NCBI RefSeq assembly: GCF_022808645.1
Contig: NZ_JAKZKT010000041.1
Span: 1-35,021 of the forward strand
DNA: 35,021 nucleotides
Direction of reading: 5' to 3'
Source of the DNA: Bacillus litorisediminis
Lineage (GTDB): Bacteria > Bacillota > Bacilli > Bacillales > JC228
The notes under the pieces: model-generated
What the model saw: the letters and a program-made list of their open reading frames with translations, nothing else
Databases searched by the model: none
Told to the model about the DNA's origin: nothing
Shown here: positions 9,215-16,741 of the stretch, piece by piece
Layout: each line of letters opens with the position of its first letter
How positions within the stretch are numbered: position 1 is the stretch's first letter
Position numbers and translations under genes: made by a program

Positions 9215-9478
9215 CTAAATCAGCACATTTTGCAATTTGTTTACGGACTCATCAGCATGTTCAGAATCCATTCCTTCTTCAATGCAACGCATCATGGTTG
9301 AATCAACCGGTGCTGGGCAGATTGCTTTGACGCGTACACCATAGGTATGCTACTAAATAACCGAGTTCTACTGATTTTCCGAATCGTTTCATTGGGTTTG
9401 GTTGAACAAATTGTTTGACGACTTCCTCCCAATTTTCCGGATTAATTTGTTTCAATGATCCTTCTACCATTGGCGTCT
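9215..9478 (-). pseudogene. Two fused short-chain dehydrogenase (SDR) gene fragments
   Basis: On the minus strand from about 9475 one frame reads QTPMVEGSLKQINPENWEEV then VKQFVQPNPMKRFGKSVELG, the segment after the cofactor-binding core of an SDR. It breaks at about 9345, and another frame continues YGVRVKAICPAPVDSTMMRC then IEEGMDSEHADESVNKL, which is the equivalent or slightly earlier segment of an SDR. Both pieces cover overlapping parts of the fold, so they appear to come from two different SDR genes, or two copies, joined by deletion. There is no start, no Rossmann glycine motif and no catalytic YxxxK. The stop of the upstream flavin reductase lies inside the first fragment. Confidence 0.7.
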
Positions 9479-10098
9479 GGTGAAATTACATTTTTTTTAA
9501 CTTTAGTATTAACATTAAAGTACTCACTAATGGAAGCGTACTTATTTGCAATCCTAGCAATAGGATCTAATTTCAAATGATTGATTTTATGTTCATGCAA
9601 ATAAAAATCATCTTTGATGTTGAAATTGACTACCTTTCCAAAAATCATATTATTACTTCCTACTTTAATTATATTTTCAAGAGTACATTCCATTTGAATA
9701 GGTGCATTTTTTACTTTTGGAACATTTACTACCTTACAAGATTCCATTTCTACGTTTGCTTCATCGAACTCATTTATTTCTTCAGGATAAGGTTTACTTG
9801 TTATATCAATATTTGTGGCCATTGAGGTTGATATTATATGAATAACAAACTCCTTAGTTTGCTCTATATTACGGAGAGTGTCTTTTTTCTTTAATTCCCC
9901 ATCGAACAATCCGGCTCCCACCGAAAAACATAAAATAGGAGGATCTGGAGATGCAACTGTAAAGAAACTAAATGGTGCTAAATTCGGGACTTTATTTTCA
10001 CTAATAGTTGAAACCCATGCGATTGGCCGAGGTACGACGATTCCGCTCATTAGTTTATAAAGTGATTTACTATTAATAGAAGCTGGTGAAATTTCCAT
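9442..10098 (-). CDS. Flavin reductase-family protein (FMN-binding split barrel)
   Basis: About 218 residues. MSGIVVPRPIAWVSTISENK, APFSFFTVASPDPPILCFSV and KDTLRNIEQTKEFVIHII form the FMN-binding split-barrel signature of the flavin reductase-like family; SNNMIFGKVVNFNIKDDFY is the later strand-and-helix part. Such proteins reduce FMN with NAD(P)H, often supplying an oxygenase, or act as oxidoreductases themselves. The ATG at 10098 has AAAGGAG 9 bases upstream; an ATG at 10104 is too close to that site. The last ~15 residues (VISPDANGRRIIETN) read out of frame through an SDR gene fragment, so the native C-terminus may have been replaced by a deletion. It follows the transporter gene after a hairpin spacer and is probably part of the same operon. 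Confidence 0.8.
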   Translation of the reverse strand: MEISPASINSKSLYKLMSGIVVPRPIAWVSTISENKVPNLAPFSFFTVASPDPPILCFSVGAGLFDGELKKKDTLRNIEQTKEFVIHIISTSMATNIDITSKPYPEEINEFDEANVEMESCKVVNVPKVKNAPIQMECTLENIIKVGSNNMIFGKVVNFNIKDDFYLHEHKINHLKLDPIARIANKYASISEYFNVNTKVKKNVISPDANGRRIIETN

Positions 10099-10132
10099 TT
10101 TCATTTACTCCTTTGAATAAGGATAGATTTAT

Positions 10133-10161
10133 AAGGCGTGGTGATCTTATCACCACGCCTT
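10133..10161. other. Perfect 13-bp intergenic hairpin between transporter and flavin reductase genes
   Basis: AAGGCGTGGTGAT pairs perfectly with ATCACCACGCCTT across a three-base loop. No T tract follows on either strand, so it is more likely an mRNA-stabilising or processing structure, or an inefficient terminator, between two co-directional genes. Confidence 0.7.
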
Positions 10162-10169
10162 AGTAGATG

Positions 10170-11588
10170 TTACATATTTTTATTAGTCTGATCGATAACA
10201 ATAGCAGTAGGCTTATTATAAGCAATTCCATAACCTGTAAGAATATAAATAATTGCAAATATGACTCCAGTATAGATCATTGGTGAAAGTAATATATAAT
10301 CAGCAACAGTAACTCCTAAAGTATTTGTAATAAATACAGCAGTAATTCCCCATGGAATACCAGGTCCAAAGGCTGTTCCAGTATCCTCTAAAGATCTTGA
10401 TAGATTTTTCCGGGCTACTCCATATTTGTCGAACAGTGGTGATAGAATGGGTCCCATAACAGCAAATGAACTTGAATAATTTCCGGTTACAGAGTAGAAT
10501 CCACCGTGAACAAACAGGACAGAAATCATCATCGATTTTGCGGACTTCATGGTTTTTGTAATTTTTTCTACTAAAATATCTAAAATTCCTGTTGCTTTTA
10601 GAGGTGCGGAAACTACTGCTGATGCAAAGAATACCATTACAGTTTCAAACATACTGATGAGTCCGCCCTGCTTTAACATTTTATCAACGATTTCAACTTC
10701 TGATGTTGAAGTATAACCGTTCATTAATGTAGCGCCTATAATTTGTAGTGAACTATCCTGAAAGAAAATGGCCAATAAACAGGCTGATAAAATTCCAAAT
10801 GTAAAGACAGGTAAAACAGATATTTTAAGAAGGATTAGCACCAATACAATTAAAGGTGGAATTAATAATAAAATGTTTAAGTTAAATGAATCCCCTAATG
10901 TTGAAGTTATTAATGAAATATTCTCGTTGTTTTGAACATCCATATTGTTTGTTATGGAGTTATTTAAGAAGAAAAAGATAACAAAAGAAATCACATATCC
11001 GGGCACTGTTGTATATAGCATATGTTTTATGTGTTCAATCAAATCTACGTCTGTTAAAGCGGAAGCAATAATAGTTGAATCTGACAATGGGGACAATTTA
11101 TCTCCAAAAAATGTCCCTGTTACGATTGCTGCTGCAGCATATTCGAGCGGAATTCCCAGTCCTGCTGAAACACCCATTAAAGCAACCCCAACCGTTCCAA
11201 TTGTTCCCCAACTAGTCCCAATTAAAAAAGAAGTAACTGTACAAATTAGTATCGTGGAAATTAAGAATGTAGAAGGTGTTAAAATTTGTAAACCATAGCT
11301 TATTATCAATGGAATAGTCCCAGATAACATCCATGCCCCAATCAACATACCGACAGCTAATAAGATCAAAGCAGGCAAAAGGATCTTCTGCATAATGGAA
11401 AACATTTCTTGTTCAAGTTTTTTCCAACTTACACCTCGAATTAAAGCTATAAAAATAGTTACTACTCCAGCTGATAATAAAACAATGGCCGCAGGTGCTT
11501 TGACAAATATCAGCCCATAAATCATTACTGCAAAAATAACTGTAAAAAATAAAAGTACATCAACCATTGAAAACGGTTTTCTTAACAT
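10170..11588 (-). CDS. NhaC-family Na+/H+ antiporter-like transporter
   Basis: A polytopic membrane protein of about 472 residues with some 11-12 hydrophobic segments. Family hallmarks include IGTSWGTIGTVGVALMGVSA, GTFFGDKLSPLSDSTIIASA and FGPGIPWGITAVFITNTLGV, typical of NhaC-type ion transporters. In B. subtilis and relatives this family includes both Na+/H+ antiporters and substrate exchangers (for example malate/lactate). Here it sits inside a catabolic operon after a hydrolase gene with short spacing, so uptake or exchange of the pathway's organic acid is a plausible role (inference). The ATG at 11588 is preceded by AGGGGAGGGG; the longer TTG-started reading beginning at 11612 includes the ribosome binding site itself and is unlikely. 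Confidence 0.85.
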   Translation of the reverse strand: MLRKPFSMVDVLLFFTVIFAVMIYGLIFVKAPAAIVLLSAGVVTIFIALIRGVSWKKLEQEMFSIMQKILLPALILLAVGMLIGAWMLSGTIPLIISYGLQILTPSTFLISTILICTVTSFLIGTSWGTIGTVGVALMGVSAGLGIPLEYAAAAIVTGTFFGDKLSPLSDSTIIASALTDVDLIEHIKHMLYTTVPGYVISFVIFFFLNNSITNNMDVQNNENISLITSTLGDSFNLNILLLIPPLIVLVLILLKISVLPVFTFGILSACLLAIFFQDSSLQIIGATLMNGYTSTSEVEIVDKMLKQGGLISMFETVMVFFASAVVSAPLKATGILDILVEKITKTMKSAKSMMISVLFVHGGFYSVTGNYSSSFAVMGPILSPLFDKYGVARKNLSRSLEDTGTAFGPGIPWGITAVFITNTLGVTVADYILLSPMIYTGVIFAIIYILTGYGIAYNKPTAIVIDQTNKNM

Positions 11589-11616
11589 AATTTCCCCTCC
11601 CCTTTTGTTCAAAAAA

Positions 11617-12507
11617 CTAGCTTTCTACTAAAAATGAAGTATTCTCAACCGTCATTCTCTTTATTTGTTCTTTTGTAAAACCGTTATTTAAAAGCTTCGT
11701 AACAAAATCTATTAAGCATTCATCTGGATATGGGTTATCAACTTGCCCAGTATCAGAAGATAAAATAATATGATTTGGCTCCACAAATAATATTTGTTCA
11801 AAAAGTTCTTCCCAAGTCATTTTAAATTTAGGTTTTATTACCGAATAACAATGCTCAATGATAGCACCTAACTCCGTCAATTCTTTTTGCTCTTGTTTTG
11901 TAAGAACAGTAGAAGGGAATGTTGGGTGTGTAATAACAAATTTTTTGATGTTATGTTCTTTGCATGCGGAGGCTAGTAAATAAATTTCCTTCTTGCTTAA
12001 ATGTCCAGTTGCAAGAATAAGGTTATACTCTCTAATTAGATCCAATATTTCGTGTACAACTGGTTTTAATCTATTTCCTTCAAGAATACTAATTGAAGCA
12101 ATCGGTTTTCCTTCTTTTTGTCTTTCAAGCTGGAGTTTAGCCCAAGGTGGTAATCTTTCGTAACTTGAGTTATTAAAAAGAAATTGAACTTCATTATCTG
12201 AATCAAGAGTCGGCATCCATACAATTTTTGCCCCGTCTCTTGCGGCCATTTCAACAGCAAATGGATTAATCCCACCAACAGAATTATTTAATGCTATTGC
12301 ACCGACGGCATTAATATTAGGGTTCAATTTATTGACCATACGTGCTCTTTCAGCAGTACAAAAATAGTGGGATTTGATACCAAAACCTTTCATTCCTATG
12401 TTTACTAATCTATCAGCATACTCTACATCATCTAATTTCCTTGGACTAATATCGGGTCCTGTATGAACATGAAGATCGTACGCACCTTCAAGTAATTCTT
12501 CATTCAT
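11617..12507 (-). CDS. DUF6282-like amidohydrolase-superfamily metal-dependent hydrolase
   Basis: About 296 residues. It begins with YDLHVHTGPDISPRKLDDVE, an HxH metal-binding motif after the first strand, followed by VGAIALNNSVGGINPFAVEM, ATGHLSKKEIYLLASACKEH, VITHPTFPS and ILSSDTGQVDNPYPDECL. His and Asp residues at strand ends fit a metal-dependent TIM-barrel hydrolase; the pattern resembles DUF6282/PHP-like amidohydrolases. The substrate is unknown. The ATG at 12507 has AAGGTG 9 bases upstream; a TTG at 12519 is the alternative. It is flanked in the operon by the cupin gene and the NhaC-type transporter, suggesting hydrolysis of a ring or amide-like intermediate (inference). Confidence 0.7.
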   Translation of the reverse strand: MNEELLEGAYDLHVHTGPDISPRKLDDVEYADRLVNIGMKGFGIKSHYFCTAERARMVNKLNPNINAVGAIALNNSVGGINPFAVEMAARDGAKIVWMPTLDSDNEVQFLFNNSSYERLPPWAKLQLERQKEGKPIASISILEGNRLKPVVHEILDLIREYNLILATGHLSKKEIYLLASACKEHNIKKFVITHPTFPSTVLTKQEQKELTELGAIIEHCYSVIKPKFKMTWEELFEQILFVEPNHIILSSDTGQVDNPYPDECLIDFVTKLLNNGFTKEQIKRMTVENTSFLVES

Positions 12508-12554
12508 ATGAATCAACACCTTATCTATGTAGTTTTATGTTGAGATCAAAAAGA

Positions 12555-13448
12555 TTACTTTAGCTGGTAGTCCTTATCATTTAATACCCAGCCTGTTTCT
12601 TCTGAAAAATCCCTTCGAGGTGGACAGAAGATATCCACTAACTGATTTAATCCTGCTCCGATAGCTTCTGATGTATGTATGACTCCTGGGGGGATGACAG
12701 TTACGGAAGGTCCTTTACAATATTCGTGCTCATCTTCTCTCCACTTTGTCTTATCTGTTAACCACGGCCAACGGAGATGATGTATATATTCTCCATCAAG
12801 AATCAATGAGCATTGTTCAAAATCATCATGAGAATGGGGTGATAATTTCGAAGGATCACGAGGACCGTTTTTAGGTTCTAAGTAATTGACCATGAAAGTT
12901 GAGCAACGAAAAATCCTTCCAAATCGTCCTTTTTCTTTTGGAACGTCAAGACTATAAATTCTAACTTCTTCCCCCTTAGGTGATAATGGCCAAGGTTCAA
13001 AATCAGCTACGTTTGGATCACTTTCATAATAATCATCTTTATTGATTGGCAACTCAGCTATATCTTTATTTAAGATTGTAAATAACTGAACGATTCTGCC
13101 ACCTTCGATTAATGTAACTGTACTTTCACCAGAAGGTACAACAATTAAACAAAACCCATCTGTCACATGTTGTAGGCCATTCCATTCAATTACTACCTGT
13201 GTTTCTTTATCTGGAATAAGAACTACGTATTCATCAATTTGATTTTTTCTAATAAAACTTGCTCTTCCATTTGTTTCCGAATAATTAATAAAGAAGTTCT
13301 GGCCACGAGCCCACCAGGTTTTTGTATTGGGAGTTTGCATACTTGGCAATTCTTCATAAAATTTTACATGCTTAGCTTTAGTGAACTCGTTAGGTTTTTG
13401 ATTTTTAGTAGAACCAAATCCAGACCGTGGATCAGTTTTGTCGAACAT
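12555..13448 (-). CDS. Cupin (probably bicupin) protein of a catabolic operon
   Basis: A 297-residue soluble protein. The C-terminal half carries a complete cupin metal site: PHSHDDFEQCSLILDGEY (HxH and an acidic residue) and GPSVTVIPPGVIHTSEAIG (the second-motif His). The N-terminal half (DEYVVLIPDKETQVVIEWNG, GFCLIVVPSGESTVTL) looks like a second barrel lacking the metal ligands. Bicupins include dioxygenases, isomerases and sugar-acid enzymes; I do not recognise the subfamily. It has a strong GAGGGGGAG ribosome binding site and lies 31 bp after the aldolase gene, so it is very likely an enzyme of the same pathway. Confidence 0.7.
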   Translation of the reverse strand: MFDKTDPRSGFGSTKNQKPNEFTKAKHVKFYEELPSMQTPNTKTWWARGQNFFINYSETNGRASFIRKNQIDEYVVLIPDKETQVVIEWNGLQHVTDGFCLIVVPSGESTVTLIEGGRIVQLFTILNKDIAELPINKDDYYESDPNVADFEPWPLSPKGEEVRIYSLDVPKEKGRFGRIFRCSTFMVNYLEPKNGPRDPSKLSPHSHDDFEQCSLILDGEYIHHLRWPWLTDKTKWREDEHEYCKGPSVTVIPPGVIHTSEAIGAGLNQLVDIFCPPRRDFSEETGWVLNDKDYQLK

Positions 13449-13479
13449 ATTCTTTCTCCCCCTCGCACTTCTAGTCTTT

Positions 13480-14253
13480 CTACTGCTCCCCAGTTACTAT
13501 TAAGTTTTGAAAATCTTTAAGTAAGGCATTAGCACCTTCTTGCAAAAATGAAATATCCCCGCTAATTGCAATAAACCGATATCCTTTATCAATAAACTGT
13601 TTTGCGGATGATAAGTTATTTGCAAATGCACCCATAAATGTATTAGTTGCCGCTGCAAGCTCCTCTACTGCTTTTATTCTGCTTTGAACTCTTTCGTCAT
13701 TTATATTTCCAGGAACTCCGAAATCAACTCCCAAATCAGTAGGTCCAATAAAGGCTATATCTAAACCTTCAAACAATAATTCGGAAGGTTGCTCCATTTC
13801 TTTTGTCTCGAACTGACCAATCGTTAAGACCCTAGAATTTTCACTTTCTAAATAATCTTTTAGTGCTACTCTTCCATATTTTGATGCAAGATTAGCTCTT
13901 CCAACTGAACGAGTTCCTGCAGGAGGAAAATGAGTAACAGAATACAAATGCTTATTATCTTGAATACTCTTTAATCTTGGAATTTGAATTCCTGTTACGC
14001 CAACTTCTAGTAGTCGGTTAACTAATCCTTGAGTAGGATCAGGTAATCTAACAATTACAGGTAGATCTAGTGCTACAGCCGTTCTTATTACATCACGTGC
14101 TTCGATTTCAGATATTTGGGCATGTTCCATGTCACATATCACAAAGTCAAAGCCTGCAAGAGATAAAATTTCGACTACCTCGGGTCTTGGTAATTTTAAA
14201 AATGTACCAATACATGGTTGTAAGGATAACTTTCTTTTAAAGTCAGACTTCAA
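13480..14253 (-). CDS. HpcH/HpaI-family 2-keto acid aldolase
   Basis: A 257-residue class II (metal-dependent) aldolase. Visible motifs: GTFLKLPRPEVVEILSLAGF, FVICDMEHAQ with catalytic His44, VIVRLPDP with Arg69, GIQIPRLKS, PPAGTRSVGR, QFETKEM with metal ligand Glu149 and AFIGPTDLGVDFG with Asp173. Members cleave 4-hydroxy-2-oxo acids into pyruvate and an aldehyde. The start is a TTG at 14253 with AGGGGG upstream. It is the first gene of the operon, behind a cre box and a palindrome, which places a retro-aldol step in the pathway. Specific substrates (hydroxyphenylacetate-derived, rhamnonate-type and so on) cannot be told from sequence by eye. Confidence 0.87.
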   Translation of the reverse strand: MKSDFKRKLSLQPCIGTFLKLPRPEVVEILSLAGFDFVICDMEHAQISEIEARDVIRTAVALDLPVIVRLPDPTQGLVNRLLEVGVTGIQIPRLKSIQDNKHLYSVTHFPPAGTRSVGRANLASKYGRVALKDYLESENSRVLTIGQFETKEMEQPSELLFEGLDIAFIGPTDLGVDFGVPGNINDERVQSRIKAVEELAAATNTFMGAFANNLSSAKQFIDKGYRFIAISGDISFLQEGANALLKDFQNLIVTGEQ

Positions 14254-14269
14254 ATTCTTTCCCCCTTTT

Positions 14270-14283
14270 TGTTAGCGTTTTCA
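14270..14283 (-). promoter_or_regulatory. cre box (CcpA catabolite-repression site)
   Basis: On the minus strand the sequence TGAAAACGCTAACA fits the Bacillus cre consensus TGWAANCGNTNWCA at every position. It lies 16-30 bp upstream of the TTG start of the aldolase gene, downstream of a plausible promoter, a position where CcpA would block elongation or initiation. This implies glucose repression of the operon (inference). Confidence 0.75.
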
Positions 14284-14299
14284 AAATTCTTAACATTTA

Positions 14300-14330
14300 C
14301 AATGTTACAACATAATAAAATCATTTTCAA
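14300..14330 (-). promoter_or_regulatory. Candidate promoter of the aldolase-cupin-hydrolase-transporter operon
   Basis: On the minus strand TTGAAA is followed 17 bases later by TAACAT, a passable sigma-A pair, placed between the palindrome at 14344-14362 and the cre box at 14270-14283. The -10 match is weak. Confidence 0.4.
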
Positions 14331-14343
14331 TATGTAAAATCTA

Positions 14344-14362
14344 AATTTCACTATGTGAAATT
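14344..14362. promoter_or_regulatory. Palindrome, candidate IclR-type operator
   Basis: AATTTCAC-TAT-GTGAAATT is a perfect 8-bp-arm inverted repeat just upstream of the candidate promoter of the catabolic operon and downstream of the IclR-family gene. IclR regulators commonly bind such sites. The assignment to this regulator is inferred from position. Confidence 0.55.
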
Positions 14363-14363
14363 A

Positions 14364-14401
14364 AAACAAAAAAAATACCTCGAAGGCAAATGTTCGAGGT
14401 A
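14364..14401 (-). terminator. Rho-independent terminator of the IclR-family gene
   Basis: TACCTCGAA (14376-14384) pairs perfectly with TTCGAGGTA (14393-14401) over an 8-base loop; on the minus strand the stem is followed by eight or more T. It lies 5 bp beyond the regulator's stop codon, so the regulator and the operon are separate transcription units. Confidence 0.85.
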
Positions 14402-14406
14402 GTTTC

Positions 14407-15162
14407 TTATAAAATAAACAATTGATTTTTTATGATTTCATCACAAATAATTTGAGAAGTTTCCTTTAGTTTTGTTACAAGAAAAGGGAGATTATGCTCT
14501 TGGTATCTAACTGTTGGCATTGAAATACCTAAACTGGCTATTACTCTATTTTCTATTTTTATAGGTACTGCAATACCTACTGCGCCATCTTGAACCTCTT
14601 CTTTACTAATATCGTAACCTCTCTGGCGAATTAGTTTTAGCCGTAACTCATATTCTGTCTGACTTGTGAGAGTGTTTTTTGTGAACGATTTCCACTCAAT
14701 ATTGGATACAATTCCTTTAAGCTCTTTCTCGGGTAAAAAGGCAGAAATGGATCGTGCAAAGGCACCGGCGTGTATTGACATTTTTTGTCCTATCGAAAAT
14801 GTGGATCGAAGTGATAGTGAACTTTCTAAACGATATATACAAACAACTTCGTTCATTTCTAATTTACATAGCGCAATCGTTTCATTAAGCTCTTTATGGA
14901 GTTTAGATATTGGTTGATTTGCAATTGAAACTAAAGGGTTCTGCTGCCAAAAATTATTAACGAAACGTAAAATTTTAGCAGACATTCTTACTTTACCGTC
15001 TTCCATAACCAGCATTCCTGACTCACATAGGACCTTAACATATCTATATGTAGTAACATAAGAGGTATTAATCTCGGTGGAAATTTCATCTAGGCTAAGG
15101 GTAGGCCGTTGAACGGAAAATAAATCTAATATTTGTAATCCTCTTTTAAAAGATTGCGACAT
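14407..15162 (-). CDS. IclR-family transcriptional regulator
   Basis: About 251 residues. The N-terminal winged HTH reads MSQSFKRGLQILDLFSVQRP, LSLDEISTEINTSYVTTYRY and VKVLCESGMLVMEDGKVRMS; the C-terminal ~170 residues form the IclR effector domain (NETIALCKLEMNEVVCIYRL, SIHAGAFARSISAFLPEKEL, GYDISKEEVQDGAVGIAVPI). The start at 15162 has AAAGGAG 8 bases upstream; the longer frame to 15207 lacks such a site. It sits immediately upstream of and in line with the aldolase operon, separated by its own terminator and a palindrome, so local control of that operon in response to a pathway metabolite is likely. Confidence 0.88.
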   Translation of the reverse strand: MSQSFKRGLQILDLFSVQRPTLSLDEISTEINTSYVTTYRYVKVLCESGMLVMEDGKVRMSAKILRFVNNFWQQNPLVSIANQPISKLHKELNETIALCKLEMNEVVCIYRLESSLSLRSTFSIGQKMSIHAGAFARSISAFLPEKELKGIVSNIEWKSFTKNTLTSQTEYELRLKLIRQRGYDISKEEVQDGAVGIAVPIKIENRVIASLGISMPTVRYQEHNLPFLVTKLKETSQIICDEIIKNQLFIL

Positions 15163-15373
15163 TTGAATTTTCTCCTTTGGAATACTGAATAATACCACAT
15201 CGAACAATTAATTTGATAGAATTTGATTTTTAGTATAGGTTGTATTTACTAATAACGTCAAGTAAGGAAAAATGGTACGCTTTTAATTGGGTTTTTCCGA
15301 AAGTACTATATACCGACTTCTTTCCAATTTTACGTTCCATTTTATTTTATTTTCTTAACTACCTCCAGAAAAA

Positions 15374-15428
15374 CAGGGACGAATCCCGTGATTCCTTCGT
15401 TTTGCAAAAAGAAAAAACCAGATGTTTT
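15374..15428. repeat. Degenerate copy of the GGGAC(GG) palindromic repeat
   Basis: CAGGGACGAATCCCGTGATT through TTCGTTTTGCAAAAAG to CAGATGTTTT resembles the complete copy at 32500-32569 but lacks the GAACCGTCCCC right end. It lies directly upstream of the relic transporter gene, as does the copy at 27956-28010 upstream of the intact gene. Confidence 0.55.
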
Positions 15429-15429
15429 C

Positions 15430-15888
15430 TGAAAATCTTATGGGCAAACACACAATTCTTCTCCGGTACATACACTATCCAAAAAGTCAGGAGGAATATC
15501 TATGAGATTATTGGGTTATTACTTGTAATCGCTACTCTAGCACTCTTATTATTCTCGCCTCATACCCTTTGGCAATTGTCCAATACCATTATTAAAGAGT
15601 GAAACCAGTTGTTGTGGATATATTTTTGACCAGTGAAGTTGGGATTGCGATTATCGTAAGTGTCATTGTAGGAAGAATCTTGGAGAGGCTGGGATTCACC
15701 GATGGTTTGATTCGGATCTTTGTTCCGATCATGAAATGGTTTAATATCAATCCGTCTGTTATTATCCCGAGTGTTTACAATATTCTTGGCGACATCAATG
15801 CGGCAGGAAAAATCGCAGGACCCATTCTTGTAAAAGTGCGTTTATTATAAAGGGGTAACGGTTATTGATCGCTAATAGTAACATTAAA
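15430..15888 (+). pseudogene. Deletion relic of the Gate-domain transporter/amidohydrolase pair
   Basis: From 15430 the DNA is closely similar to the region upstream of and including the start of the intact membrane-protein gene at 28084 (shared GAAAATCTTATGGGCAAACA). The coding part reads IYEIIGLLLVIATLALLLFS, then a one-base deletion at 15598 (AAAGAG versus AAAGAAG) shifts frame, then VKPVVVDIFLTSEVGIAIIV and on to AAGKIAGPILVK. The first ~20 codons are missing. At about 15838 it jumps to TTTATTATAAAGGGGTAACG, matching the extreme 3' end of the amidohydrolase gene (30367 onward). It is therefore the two-gene unit with roughly 1.9 kb of the middle removed. Confidence 0.85.
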
Positions 15889-15951
15889 GACAGATATTTT
15901 CACAAAGGGGTGTAGATAATGTAACAATCCGGAATAGGGTTAGTCGGGTAT

Positions 15952-15988
15952 AAAAAAATGTGCGACTGCCCGTCGCACAAAAAAAATC
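15952..15988. terminator. Bidirectional rho-independent terminator
   Basis: TGTGCGAC (15959-15966) pairs with GTCGCACA (15972-15979), loop TGCCC, flanked by seven A on the left and eight A on the right. On the minus strand it can end the frl transcript about 70 bp after the HAD gene. A second imperfect stem (AGTGCCACTAGT with ACTAGTGG-like partner) lies at 15990-16036. Confidence 0.75.
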
Positions 15989-16053
15989 AGTGCCACTAGT
16001 AATTGCTTCATACGGCAAGCTACAGTGGTACTAGCGATTAAATATTCTGCTAT

Positions 16054-16716
16054 CTAATTTTTAATGAATGTCAATTTTTCAAGAAGGTCAGACAATGCAC
16101 AATCTGTCATAGAGGATAGTCGATAATCAACTTCAGGAAATGTTAAATGTTGGGTGGTTTCATTCGGAACAATAACACAGGTTAAACCTGCTTGTATTGC
16201 GGCAAGTGAACCATTTGCTGAATCTTCGAAAGCAATGCATGATTTAGGATCAACATCTAGCTCTTTAGCAGCTAATAAGTAAAGTTCTGGGTTTGGTTTC
16301 ACTTCAACTACATCGTCTGCAGTCATGATACACTCAAAATAATCTAATAAACCTAGCCTGTTTAAATGGCCCGAAACCCATTTATAATCAGAGCTTGATG
16401 CCAGACCAATTTTTAAATTCATGGCTTGTGCTTCTTTAAGATAATTTTCTACACCTGGTCGCACCTTTAATGTGTTCAACCTTGTTTGCAGCTTTGCTTC
16501 GTTTATTCTTTTGAGTTCTGCACGATCAATTGGCTGTATTTCCTTTTCCAAAAGATCATATATTGAAAAATCTGATTGTGTACCAATATTTTGTATCCAT
16601 ATATCAAACGGAAATTCCAAATTATATGATTCAAACATTTCTTGAAATATGGCTGTATGAACTGATTCGGTATCCAAAATCAAACCATCAAAGTCAAAAA
16701 TAACAGCTTTGTACAT
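16054..16716 (-). CDS. HAD-superfamily sugar-phosphatase / beta-phosphoglucomutase-like protein
   Basis: A 220-residue haloacid-dehalogenase hydrolase. Motif I is VIFDFDGLILDTE (Asp8 nucleophile, Asp10), motif II LASSSDYKW, motif III VKPNPELY, motif IV CIAFEDSANG; a helical cap follows motif I as in the beta-phosphoglucomutase subgroup. It has a strong AAAGGAG site and lies 25 bp after the GntR gene, at the 3' end of the frl cluster. A role in removing or isomerising sugar phosphates produced by fructosamine breakdown is possible but only inferred from context. It is not part of the B. subtilis frl operon as I know it. Confidence 0.8.
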   Translation of the reverse strand: MYKAVIFDFDGLILDTESVHTAIFQEMFESYNLEFPFDIWIQNIGTQSDFSIYDLLEKEIQPIDRAELKRINEAKLQTRLNTLKVRPGVENYLKEAQAMNLKIGLASSSDYKWVSGHLNRLGLLDYFECIMTADDVVEVKPNPELYLLAAKELDVDPKSCIAFEDSANGSLAAIQAGLTCVIVPNETTQHLTFPEVDYRLSSMTDCALSDLLEKLTFIKN

Positions 16717-16741
16717 GTATTCACTCCTTTATTACGCCAAT

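Noticed and set aside
10133-10161. Rho-independent terminator between the transporter and flavin reductase genes
   Set aside because: The hairpin is perfect but lacks a T tract on the transcribed strand; listed as a hairpin only.
11588-11612. Upstream TTG start for the NhaC-type transporter
   Set aside because: The additional codons are the ribosome binding site itself; the ATG at 11588 is better.
15240-15602. 120-codon open frame before the relic transporter
   Set aside because: It runs through a repeat and untranslated leader and only its last third resembles the transporter; it is best seen as part of the pseudogene.
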